Part shown: positions 25,801 through 34,086 of the stretch, in pieces
Position numbering within the stretch: position 1 is the first letter of the stretch
Layout: each line of letters opens with the position of its first letter
From: Apostichopus japonicus
Lineage: Eukaryota > Echinodermata > Holothuroidea > Aspidochirotida > Stichopodidae
Length of the DNA: 64,000 bases
Reading direction: 5' to 3'
NCBI RefSeq assembly: GCF_037975245.1
Contig: NC_092567.1
Coordinates: 18,154,376-18,218,375, forward strand
The notes under the pieces: model-generated
What the model saw: the letters and a program-made list of their open reading frames with translations, nothing else
The model's database searches: none
Told to the model about the DNA's origin: nothing
Translations under genes and position numbers: made by a program

Positions 25801-27743
25801 CATGTGCAGAATAAAGAGAGTTGAAAGGTTTGATGATTTAAATCGTTTTGTTTACATAAAAAGCTACAAATATTTCTGTTCATACAGTAAATATTGGCAG
25901 AGACGAACGCAGAATGGCTCCATGGACAGAACTATAATTGCCAATGCACGATCCTTCCTGGCACATGTAAAGCTAGCAAGTTTAACAGCATCACTCTCGG
26001 GGGGGGGGGGGGGGTGCATTTTCGTCACCATTAATAATATTCCAAAGTCCATCCTTCATTAAGGTCATTCTACACTGCACCTTCCAAGTCGCATAATTCG
26101 ACCCATTGAACGCAACTACAATAAAAAATTTCACGTCTGACGACGTCTTCACTCACATAGGGAGTAGTTCAGTGAAACCACTTCAATAGCACACAGCAAT
26201 GGTTAACCGTCACACTAGTTCAAGTATGTTGCGCTACGTACTCACGTTAACACGGTTGAGACTGGGCCCATAACCTATTGGCAGAGACGAACGCAGAGAT
26301 GTGATTTATAGCCACAAAACGACTATAGTCAACTGAACTTCGTAGCCATAAAAGAAGCACAAATGGACTCCAGACTAGATTAAATAGTCAAACACACAAC
26401 TTTAGTTTACCGGTACTTCAAAAAACAATCAATGTGTTTATTCAATCAAGGCTTCTTATCAGGAGGTTTTCAGTGTTTCTAAACACGCAGATCGAAAAAT
26501 CCATGACGGAATATCCAAGTGATATTGCGCAATCGTACAGTAGCACATAAACAATATTTCTCCTTGGAGGTTTGAGGATTTGCTTGCACTTATATACCTC
26601 AATATCATATACGTGTTAAACAGTTAAACATGGTAGGTATAAATGAAAGATAAATAGAAAAACAGTCCAAGCAAAAGTGAACTTCACAAACAGTAAAAGC
26701 CTCACAATTTTCTGCAGTTCTTGGTAAAATATCACGATTTCCATCATATTACTGTACGACACTCTTATACTGGAAAAAAATATGGTGATGTTTTTTAAGG
26801 CTTAAAGGGTGTGAAGACTCGCGCACAAAGAAACGTCGCATGCCGGTAATCTGACCTACTTTCAAATGAGGTGTAACAGAAGTGTTAGACACCACCATCG
26901 ATCCCAGAAAATACACACACAGCTTGCTACCGTCGGTAATTAGACACTAGTGTACAGTCAATACATACAGCTGCAGTCAATACCCACAATACAGTGTACA
27001 TAGCAGCGTGGACATCTCAGGTCTAGATAAAAGATAACAAGGTATCACGTTTCATTACTCATGTCTGCATTTTGTAGCGACAAGAGGAAACGTCATTTGC
27101 AAGCAATGGAAAGTTAACTTTTTCAGAGCGCGGCACACGGTTTGGGACGAGCCTTTAAATCGTATGTATATGTTTCAGTTTTAGTAATGGCCATGACTGG
27201 CAGAAAATTTGCCAGTGCCTTTTATCTTTGTCTACTTGGCAAATACTGTAGCCCAATATTCAAGCTCTGAGCTTGTGAATATTTTGTGGTTGATAATGTA
27301 AACAGGTACCACAATATGCTTCAGTCCGCCACACCTCTCTTTGTAATTGTACAAGCTTTTTGTGGCACAACAATGTGTGTGCCGATTAAACTCAACTACA
27401 GACTTATACTGACAAATATCAAGCCCTGGTGTTACACTTTTCTATCCAACTAAGGCATCCATCCATGCTATACCAAAAGGTCAACACCAAAAGTATTCAG
27501 GCTGTAGGTGTCTATGGTTTTTGTTTTTTTTGACGTTCACCATTCTGCTAAAGGAAGAAAAAGAAACATTTATACATGAAATATGTGTCATGACATAGGG
27601 CCAAGAATATGCAAGAAGGACAGCAATAACTTGTGTATGTATACTGTAGGCCTACCTCATCTATCAGGCATGAGACTCTTCCGCGGAAACGCGGATTTCC
27701 GATTATTTTTTTTTTCATTTTCGCGTTTTTTCTCGTAATTCGC

Positions 27744-27776
<33 letters not shown>

Positions 27777-30700
27777 CGAACATGCTGGACTGTGAAGGGA
27801 AGGAACACCGAATTTGACCAGTGGTGGAATCAAGTAGCACAAAGCAAGCAAAAAAGCCTTTTTTTTGGTTCAAAAAAGCTAATGGATAAATTATACAAGC
27901 AGAAATTCCACACTTTTTTGGCGAGTTACGTGATGTGATAGATTCCATCTAGAGTCCACCATTTTGCATTTAAGCCCTCCTTACCTGACAAAAAAATTCT
28001 TAAGGGGAGGGATTGTCCCCCTCCCCCAGGACAGCGATCGATAAATTTCAGATTTTTTTTCCCCGGCTCAGTCTCATCCCTGATCTATACATAACTTATA
28101 ACATATCACTTTAACCTGTACCTATAATTACCATCTCTTTTTAACTTGAACCTTGCACCCGTTATATATATCTCTTCGTCTTGTGCTAACCTTAGAATTA
28201 ATGTCTTGTCAACATCACATTACACGGTATTTTCACGTTTTACCCAATAACGAAAAAACAAGGGCGTACGTGTCTTCCATTTCTCGGTACATGTATGATG
28301 ACATCATCTGATTAATCTTCCCACTCCATATTTATTTTTCACTGTTAATTCAATGACAACATGTTTGCTTCATTAAATATTGTCTGATACATTTGCAAGT
28401 ACTATAATGGCGGGGCTGGTGGGGGGGGGTGAGTATTTATTCACTGTTAAAGTTAAAAAAAAGTTGAAGGTTTACAGTCTTGTATGAGGCTAATGCCTCC
28501 TCACATGACTTTACAACTTAACCCCTGGTCATTGGTAACTTGTCACACCCACACACCAAAGTGTGCACAATTCAATCAATCTCTCCTGGGACACCACAGT
28601 GCACCACAACCACGTGTCCCCCGGGGGACTTCCCATAGGGTGCAGCCACAAACCGGCGCATGCAACTATATTAACAAGTTACCTAGCAGGTCCCCATTTA
28701 TACACCTGGGTGAAGAGAGGCAATGGAGATAAAGCGCCTTGCCCAAGGACACAACGCAATGATCTGGCCAGGGTTCGAACCTGTAATTCTTAGATCACAA
28801 GTCCACTGCCTTAACCACTTGACCACAACACCCTCCACTGTTAATTCATTGACAACATGTTTGCTTCATTAAATGTTGTCTGATACATTTGCAAGAACTA
28901 TAATGGCTGGGGGGCCCGGCTGGGGGGGCGGGGCTGGTGGGGGTGGGCGGTGGGTATCATCAGTTTGACCTTGGTCGACCATTGTCATCATGAGGGGTAG
29001 GAGAAGTTGACCAGACAATAACCTGGCATCGAGATTTCCAGTCATTTCTGTCTTCCATAAGGGTTGCTAGCTCACACGTACTTTCAGCCCCATGACTGTC
29101 CTCTAGTAGGAAATGCAGGAAGGTTTTATGCCTTGCACCATGCAGGGGTACCATGTTTTGGCTCCCAGAGAATGAACTTGTTGGCTGCTTCTTCTGGGTG
29201 TCGGTGGTAGTGACCAGCTGCTCTAAGTCTTCTTTCTCTGATTTTCATGGACACCTTTGGAAGATCGCCATTAAAGCTGTGTGTTGAGAATCTTCTGTTT
29301 CCAACTAATATCAAGGGCAGCCCTCGGTAATCTTGTGTAACAAGGTCTATGTGGGGGGGGGGGGGTAGGTAGACGGGGATACCTCCTTTCTGTCGATCCA
29401 TTCCCCTTGGGCCACATACAGCATCTCCCACTGGAGGGTGGCTATTAAAGAGATAGGAGGTGAAAATTTGGTTCACGAGGCAAAGACAACATGAAAATAC
29501 CCGGGCATAAGACCACACTGCACAATACCTATTTTGTTTCTAATTATGATTGTTCTTATTTGTTTGTACTATAGATGGATGCTATAGTAGTGATATACAG
29601 CTCTCACTTTAAGAAATCTGTCATTGAGAAGAAGTTTTCTTCCCGCCTCAATTGTGAAAGGTGAGTTATATACATCCAATATTTAGGGAACATGTACTGC
29701 ACATTGTACGAAAACAGTGGCGAAGATAGGGGTATTGGTCAGGAGGGGCGAGAATGGTCAGGAGAATGGCGAGAATGTAGGGGCGCTTTTGACACTATCC
29801 AAGCGGAGCGCCACCACAGGTTGGCGCGTAGCGTACAGAAATTTTTTGAGTAAAGATACTCCCTAGATCGCCGGAAATGACCCTTTCCGGGCCTGGCTAA
29901 TTTGCAGATAAACGAAGAATAAATAGGTGTCATCGCCAAACTACACCATCAAAATGTGACAAATGTCAATAGGTAGATGAGAGCGCAATAAAAAAGTCAA
30001 TAATCGCGAATAAGTAAACAGTGTTAAAGAGCTGAAAAGGGCACCAGCAGTCCATTTGAGTCTTTCAGGGGGAGGGGGGGGGCATCCGCCCCCCTTGACT
30101 GTATGGACGCTCCACCACTGTACAGAAAGCACACAATATCAGATCTTATAATGAACTAGTCTGCCTAATTCGAAAGCTTTTGTTATTTTTTTCTTTTTCT
30201 TTTGGGGTTGTATAAAAATCAGAGACACAGTGTAAAAGGCTGAATTGACCTTGGTAAATGATGTCATAATGGGAGAAGCATTTTGGGCTAGGGTGTGTTG
30301 CAAAGTAAATAGTGCTGAAATCGTCGAGCGTAACCATTTGTACCCGATTTTAGACGTCACAATACATCACATTAGGGGATTATTTGGAAGAATTAAGTTG
30401 TGTATATATACCTCTATATACCTATAGAAAATTAAATAGCCTGAAATCGTCGAGCGTAACCATGTTTACCAGATTTTAGAAAACCTAATAATGGAATAAA
30501 AGGAGTAATTTACAAACTCCTAATCCTATAAGAGGACAATAAATTGAAAGGGATGTATAATTTATGAAATTGTCTGTAGGTAAAATAGCAATTGTCCTTT
30601 TGTACTAAGTTACCATGAAATTGTTCTATGAGGTGTTTATTAAATATATGAACATTGTTGCAAGTTTTTATAATAGCCTACTGACGTAGATTTCTCTCAA

Positions 30701-31166
30701 CTAGGAATAGTTCACACGCTTTCTCATAGCCCCAGAAGTGATGTATAATTAAGAAATTTTCTCTAGACATAATAGCAATTGTCGTTTTGTACTAAGTTAC
30801 CATGAAATTGAACTATGTGTTTCTTAACAACATGGACATTGTTGCAAGTTTTTCTAATACCGACGTAGATTTGCAACAGTTTGCACGCTTTCTCATTGCC
30901 CCAGAGGTAATGTATCATTTTTTCAAAATTGACAAATCCGATAAAGCTCGTTTGAAATTTCTCTCTAACTCTCGCTCTCTGTCCTTCTCGTTAGGAAAGT
31001 CTACAATTTGCTGAAGAATGAATGGAAAAACCACAGCCAGCAAAATCGGAGATGCGTTTTTTACCCCGAGATGGAACTTGTCAAAGGCATGCATATTCCT
31101 CGAATATTTTGGGATCCCCCGAGCAACTTGTTGGCTCTCGGCGTCTACTACTATCTGTTTGAGTGA
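16737..31166 (+). CDS. Death-domain plus SEFIR/TIR-like signalling adapter (eight exons)
   Basis: Exons 16737–16889, 17891–18068, 20430–20645, 21117–21494, 22323–22700, 23436–23560, 29575–29660 and 30995–31166 join without a frameshift into 1686 bp (561 residues). Residues ~13–106 form a Death-like fold (LEELGKRLDNE, SPTW, KLWYLLYF). Residues ~206–229 are Ser/Gly-rich. Residues ~366–381 are strongly basic (KNRRKRR), a possible nuclear signal. Residues ~436–561 resemble a SEFIR domain: VGITFHEQD (box 1), DAIVVIYSSHFKK (box 2) and RCVFYPEMEL…PRIFW near the end. SEFIR domains are found in IL-17 receptors and Act1/CIKS; Death–TIR is the layout of MyD88. The protein lacks a signal peptide and membrane segment, so a cytosolic adapter is likely. 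The SEFIR versus TIR choice was made by eye. Confidence 0.8.
17149..17320. repeat. Poly-T and poly-G tracts in intron 1 of the Death–SEFIR gene
   Basis: A T-run at about 17162–17180 and a G-run at about 17303–17330, with TGATGATGG repeats following near 17370–17400. Simple sequence only. Confidence 0.8.
17891..18068 (+). CDS. Death–SEFIR gene, exon 2
   Basis: Encodes residues 52–110 plus one base. Acceptor CCACGACAG, donor GTAAGC. It completes the Death domain (RRSPTWEVW, REDIACLL). It gives no long stand-alone open frame and was found from the splice sites and by comparison with the paralogue. Confidence 0.85.
18208..18895. mobile_element. Foldback element of the AAGATCTTCTTC family, partly duplicated in tandem (321-bp period)
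   Basis: Copy 1 starts at 18208 and copy 2 at 18529 with the same GGGTTACAGTGATCAGTGAC. They are almost identical through CATTTAACTTTTGAA. Copy 2 goes on to an inverted arm (18843–18891: GAAGATCCTGCTAGGATCGA) that pairs with its own internal GATCCTAGCAAGATCTTCTTC arm. Copy 1 lacks this right arm. Lies in intron 2. A third copy is at 62690–62880. Confidence 0.85.
19120..19320 (+). mobile_element. Possible non-LTR retrotransposon C-terminal relic
   Basis: An open stretch reads FHYLFECKAFENYCTLYM and later EQLLQSSNRTTISNLVKQF. This pattern (H-x-L-x-x-C, then a short helix with L-L-x-S) is common at the C-terminus of LINE reverse transcriptase ORFs. No RT core was seen nearby. Weak, based on pattern memory. 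Confidence 0.35.
19826..20205 (-). mobile_element. GAAGACTCG inverted-repeat element, copy B
   Basis: Runs from TTAAAGGGTGTGAAGACTCG to AGTCTTCAATTCCTTTAAA in intron 2 of the Death–SEFIR gene. It is opposite in orientation to copy A. It shares the ACACACAGCTTGCTAC, AGATAACAAGGTATCACG and TTGTAGCGACA words with the other copies. Confidence 0.8.
20430..20645 (+). CDS. Death–SEFIR gene, exon 3
   Basis: Encodes residues 111–183 in part, with both end codons split. Acceptor CCCTGCAG. Composition is Gly/Pro/Ser/Gln-rich (GGPHPLGPSPTS) with no recognised domain; it begins the linker. The donor GTAGGC is weaker than the others. Confidence 0.75.
21117..21494 (+). CDS. Death–SEFIR gene, exon 4
   Basis: Encodes residues 184–308 plus split codons. 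Acceptor GTGATTCAG, donor GTGAGT. It holds the Ser/Gly run SGTSGSGSSGRGSS and a Cys-containing segment (CALNLNCSQGACDYCEAL) followed by a charged stretch. Likely disordered linker with phosphorylatable serines. Confidence 0.8.
22323..22700 (+). CDS. Death–SEFIR gene, exon 5
   Basis: Encodes residues 310–434 plus split codons. Acceptor CCCTGTAG, donor GTAAGT. It contains the basic stretch REKNRRKRRLNNAWRRQ (possible nuclear localisation signal) and an acidic/Ser segment SESDDNMS. It is also 378 bp long, like exon 4, but the two are not similar. Confidence 0.8.
22820..23190. repeat. Polypyrimidine tract in intron 5 of the Death–SEFIR gene
   Basis: About 370 bases dominated by C and T on the plus strand (CTCTCCCCTCC-like), interrupted by an AT-rich patch near 23005–23050. 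Simple low-complexity DNA; the open frame across it is not a gene. Confidence 0.8.
23436..23560 (+). CDS. Death–SEFIR gene, exon 6 (first half of SEFIR/TIR-like domain)
   Basis: Encodes residues 435–476. Acceptor ATATTTCAG, donor GTTAGA. It carries the predicted first strand VGITF and the helix ALAKRVKMHLNSEG, then SVLMDKSTMG. A purine-rich, G-run-containing intron follows. Confidence 0.8.
23717..24382 (-). mobile_element. GAAGACTCG inverted-repeat element, copy C, with internal insertion
   Basis: Same ends and core as copies B and D, but 666 bp long. About 260 unrelated bases (about 23790–24040) separate the left end from the core, and the GTGACTTAGTTTCGAATGAA part follows them. Lies in intron 6. 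Confidence 0.75.
26803..27159 (-). mobile_element. GAAGACTCG inverted-repeat element, copy D
   Basis: About 357 bp from TTAAAGGGTGTGAAGACTCG to GACGAGCCTTTAAA. The best preserved copy: it contains the GGTGTAACAGAAGTGTTAGA, CACACAGCTTGCTACCGTCG and AGATAACAAGGTATCACG blocks in order. Lies in intron 6 of the Death–SEFIR gene. Confidence 0.8.
27663..28084. mobile_element. Element with ATCAGGCATGAGAC terminal inverted repeats
   Basis: Left end ATCAGGCATGAGAC (27663–27676) pairs with right end GTCTCATCCCTGAT (28071–28084), with one mismatch. Next to the left end is TCCGCGGAAACGCGGA. The interior includes a T-run of about 28 bases. A shorter relative lies at 33535–33702. Confidence 0.65.
28340..28442. 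repeat. Left copy of a ~105-bp direct repeat flanking a SINE
   Basis: Starts CACTGTTAATTCAATGACAA and runs to GGGCTGGTGGG. It is repeated at 28838–28945 after a SINE, with only a few differences and a longer G-rich end. Confidence 0.85.
28480..28837 (-). mobile_element. tRNA-derived SINE, copy 1 (CTTGCCCAAGGACACAAC body)
   Basis: Read on the minus strand, a tRNA-like head carries a box A-like TGGTCAAGTGGTTAAGGC and a box B GGTTCGAACCC. It is followed by a body with the word CTTGCCCAAGGACACAAC (reverse) and a CCATTTATACACCTGGGTG segment. It shares head and body with 49262–49562. Similar sequences are widespread in marine invertebrate genomes (from memory). Confidence 0.75.
28838..28950. repeat. 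Right copy of the ~105-bp direct repeat
   Basis: Near-identical to 28340–28442 (CACTGTTAATTCATTGACAA onward) with an expanded G-rich tail. Too long for a target-site duplication. Confidence 0.85.
28990..29275 (-). pseudogene. Non-LTR retrotransposon ORF, C-terminal relic, frameshifted
   Basis: On the minus strand one frame reads SMKIRERRLRAAGHYHRHPE and LWEPKHG (29269–29129). It is continued in another frame by GAESTCELATLMEDRNDWKS (to about 29028). This order (IRERRLR.AGH.HRH, LWEP, ELATLMEDR..W) is the familiar C-terminal end of LINE reverse transcriptases. The frame break near 29130–29150 shows it is dead. Lies in intron 6. Confidence 0.75.
29575..29660 (+). CDS. Death–SEFIR gene, exon 7
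   Basis: Encodes residues 477–504 plus two bases. Acceptor TTGTACTATAG, donor GTGAGT. It carries box 2, DAIVVIYSSHFKKS, typical of SEFIR and TIR folds. It lies after a 6-kb repeat-filled intron. Confidence 0.8.
29713..30122. mobile_element. Possible inverted-repeat element with ACAGTGG ends
   Basis: Left ACAGTGGCGAAGATAGG and right CCACCACTGT (reverse ACAGTGGTGGAGCGTCC) are similar in inverse orientation. A G-rich interior ends GGCATCCGCCCCCC. No coding capacity. Lies just after exon 7. Confidence 0.4.
30311..30480. repeat. Short direct repeat in intron 7
   Basis: GAAATCGTCGAGCGTAACCA occurs at about 30318 and again at about 30443, each followed by a similar TACC-GATTTTAGA segment. Confidence 0.8.
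30550..30915. repeat. Tandem duplication, ~188-bp period, in intron 7
   Basis: Copies 30550–30738 and 30739–30915 share GATGTATAATT, AATAGCAATTGTC, TTTTGTACTAAGTTACCATG, ACATTGTTGCAAGTTTTT and CACGCTTTCTCAT in the same order. The second copy ends about 80 bp before exon 8. Confidence 0.85.
30995..31166 (+). CDS. Death–SEFIR gene, exon 8 (terminal)
   Basis: Encodes residues 505–561 and a TGA stop at 31164–31166. Acceptor TTCTCGTTAG. It contains RCVFYPEMELVKGMHIPRIF and WDPP, resembling the end of Act1-type SEFIR domains. The protein ends shortly after, so there is no C-terminal extension. Confidence 0.8.
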
Positions 31167-32060
31167 ATACACGGATGCCCCTGAGTCATTTCAATGCCAA
31201 AGGGTCAGTGGGTGAGACGGTGGGTCCTCACGACTATCGAAACGAAAAATAGGTCTCAACTGAAGAGTTTAGTCAGGTCTCTGTTCAGACAGGCCGGTTT
31301 GATGCTTAGCTTTAACACTTATACGGAAACCTTCGAGACGTGACCGAAAAATACGAGGAGAAATTCAAGAATGAGGCAAACATGGCATGTTTACTTTCAT
31401 GCTATCAATGATCACAGTGTATATCTTTAAAAGAGTAAGAAGAACAAGGGTAATTTATTTTAGATACAGGACCAAGTGAGAAGTGGATTTATGTACTTTT
31501 AACTTCTTCTTCAAGACTAAGAGAGTTATACTTATCTTTAATCAAACTAAGGGAAATGGAAAGAGTGCAACTGAAATTTCTGCATTGCAGCTGATTAAAT
31601 TTATATTTACTTCCATCTTGCTTTCTTGGAGTATAAAGTTTTGCCACCCAACTTTCATATCTCAAAACTAGAGTTTTGAAAGCAGTTTAGTTCATTTGGT
31701 TGGAAACTTCACCAAAGTATCAGTGTTATGCAATTAAAAATTACATAAAACTGGTATTGTAATTCTATAGCCTTGTAATTCTATAGCCTTAAAAACAATT
31801 AGATTTGTCTCCAAAATGAAGGTTAATTTGCAATGACAAATGCATCGATTTGACTCTCTGAGGTTAATTATATCTGCCCTGACAGTTAGGTTTTATAAAT
31901 TAATAATAATCAAATGGTAATTATGATAGAAAACTGAAATATTGTCAAAACTTGCGACTTTTTCCATCATTCTGAAATTTGAGTAGCCAGATCTGTGAGT
32001 TTCCATATTAACGAATTAAAATTGCTTTGTACATATTTTTTTTAATACAAAATAATATTG

Positions 32061-32066
32061 AATAAA
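32061..32066 (+). promoter_or_regulatory. Possible poly(A) signal for the Death–SEFIR gene
   Basis: AATAAA about 895 bp after the stop codon, followed by an A-run. The region is AT-rich, so chance occurrence is likely. Confidence 0.25.
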
Positions 32067-33534
32067 CGGTAAAAAAAAAATCAAACTTTTTAAGAAGGAA
32101 AACCCTTTTTTTCTTTTTTTAATTTTCCTCTTTCTATACTTGTTTGTAAGGACTTTATTTTAACTCATAATTTTAATTTGATAACTTCAGCAAGGTAAAA
32201 AATTCTTGTGCCAAATGGCCCTTTTTTTTATCTTTTTGGGTTGGACCAATGGGCTACTGAAAGCGGCCAAAGCTGACATGAGAGTTGAGGAGAATTGACG
32301 GTAATAGTAAAATAGATCACAAATATTAGGAAAGAAATTATTTTAGGTTTTTTTTTTAAATATTTTTATAAATTTGATGAATTCAGCAATGGTTGAAAAT
32401 TCTTGTGCAAAATGACACTTTTTTAGAGTTGCATAAGACAAGTATTCGGTGCAAAATGTAATTTCAGGTTTTGAACAGTATTTTATACAAAATAATGTAT
32501 TCGATTTTTCATTTATATTTATGCAAATTTTTAAAATCAGTTATTGTATGTCAAGGATCATAGGTCTTTCATCCCTACAAAGTGTCTTATTGCGAAATTG
32601 AAATTTTGTTTATGTCATTGATCTTTCAAAATGTTTTATTGTTTTTTAAAGTAAATTATAATTAATGCAAAGTCTATGTAATTACTGCATATTCATGATG
32701 AAATGTATTTTTATACTGATTTGTTAAAAATGAACTTTTTTTTTTTTAATGTGGTGTGGTATGTGAAAGCAATGTAATTATGTTATGTATTCATAGAACT
32801 TTTACATTTTTTCATTCTTAACCTGTTGGTGTAATCTGTGAAAAATTTGTTAAGGGTGCAGATGGGTAAGATGATTCCTACATCTGTCTTTCTCAACCTT
32901 AGTTTTAGAGTTTAGAGGCTCTGTAGAGGGCAAGGAATCCGGAGGGGGGGGAGGGGGGATCTGCTGAAAGATTGGGGTGCTCACAGAAGAGCCAGATGGG
33001 GTGGTCAACATTTCAATGACTGATTTTCTGTTTAAGGCAGTCACTTAAATTCGGTGCTACGCCTTGCTTACTTATTTTGTTTTCATAAGTTTGTTTGCAT
33101 AATAGCAGATGCCAATTAAACATGATTTAGAAACTTCTTTAGATGACTGTAACCTTGTTTATAGTGCTAAAAAGTCTACCAGATTGTTGTAAAATATACG
33201 AAAAGGTAGTCACAGAAAACATTTGGTCGGTATTAATCAGGTGGATACTTTAAAAACTACCTCACAGTACCATCACCTCTGCACTGAATTTGTCGCCTCT
33301 CTGCCATTTTGCCGGTCTTGGATACTAATAACTTTTCCTTCTCATAAATTACAAAGCTCAGCATGAGATTGTTCGATGGTTCTTGGCCAACCAATTCAGA
33401 ATTTGGTTGTCATTCAATTAAAAACTAACTTAGTAGTGAATCTGCTATAGCGTTTTAGTAAGTAGTTTAAAGAAGAAAAACATCTATGCTGCCGTTTTGA
33501 CCAGTCTGCTTAGGTTATGGAGCCAAAATTTTCT

Positions 33535-33702
33535 ATCAGGCATGAGCTTTTTCCGCGAATTCGCGGAATATCCGTGATTTCTTTTCTACCGCGGGGACAA
33601 AAACTATTATCCTAACACACTGTAGCATATGCAAACTGGAGCCTATACCGCAATTTTTGCAAAGTTCCGTGATTTTTTTTACCCCAGGCTCTTCCCTGTT
33701 CT
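33535..33702. mobile_element. Short relative of the ATCAGGCATGAG element
   Basis: Starts ATCAGGCATGAGC and has TTCCGCGAATTCGCGGAA, like the TCCGCGGAAACGCGGA of the element at 27663. It ends GGCTCTTCCCTGTTCT, a decayed version of the right terminus. Confidence 0.5.
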
Positions 33703-33740
33703 ATGAATTGGTTTGTTTGGTTGTTGGACCAATCAGGTGG

Positions 33741-34086
33741 AGTTTTAGCATAAACTTTGAGAGTATCAATTGTGGACGGCTTGTTGCTTTGGCATGGCAT
33801 GGCATGATCCAGAGTTTTGTTGTTTGTACACTAGTTCCGTATGTAAATATTTCTTACCATTTTAGAATCAAGTATGTCTCAATAGATCAGGGTACTATGG
33901 GTGATGTCATGCATACAGTTTTAGCATAGACTTTGAGATGATCAATTGTGGGCGGCTTGTTGCATTGACATGGCATATGATCCAGAGTTTCTGTTGTTTG
34001 TACACTAGTTCCCTATGTAAATATTTCTTACCATTTTAGAAGCAAATATGTGTCTCAATAAATCAGGGTTCAATGAGTGATGTCAT
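33741..34086. repeat. Tandem duplication, 176-bp period
   Basis: Copies 33741–33916 and 33917–34086 both start AGTTTTAGCATA.ACTTTGAG. They share GTTGTTTGTACACTAGTTCC and ATGTAAATATTTCTTACCAT and end GTGATGTCAT. Confidence 0.9.

Noticed and set aside
29126-29518. Intact 130-codon minus-strand gene
   Set aside because: Its end is a frameshifted LINE C-terminus; the first 80 codons show no domain.
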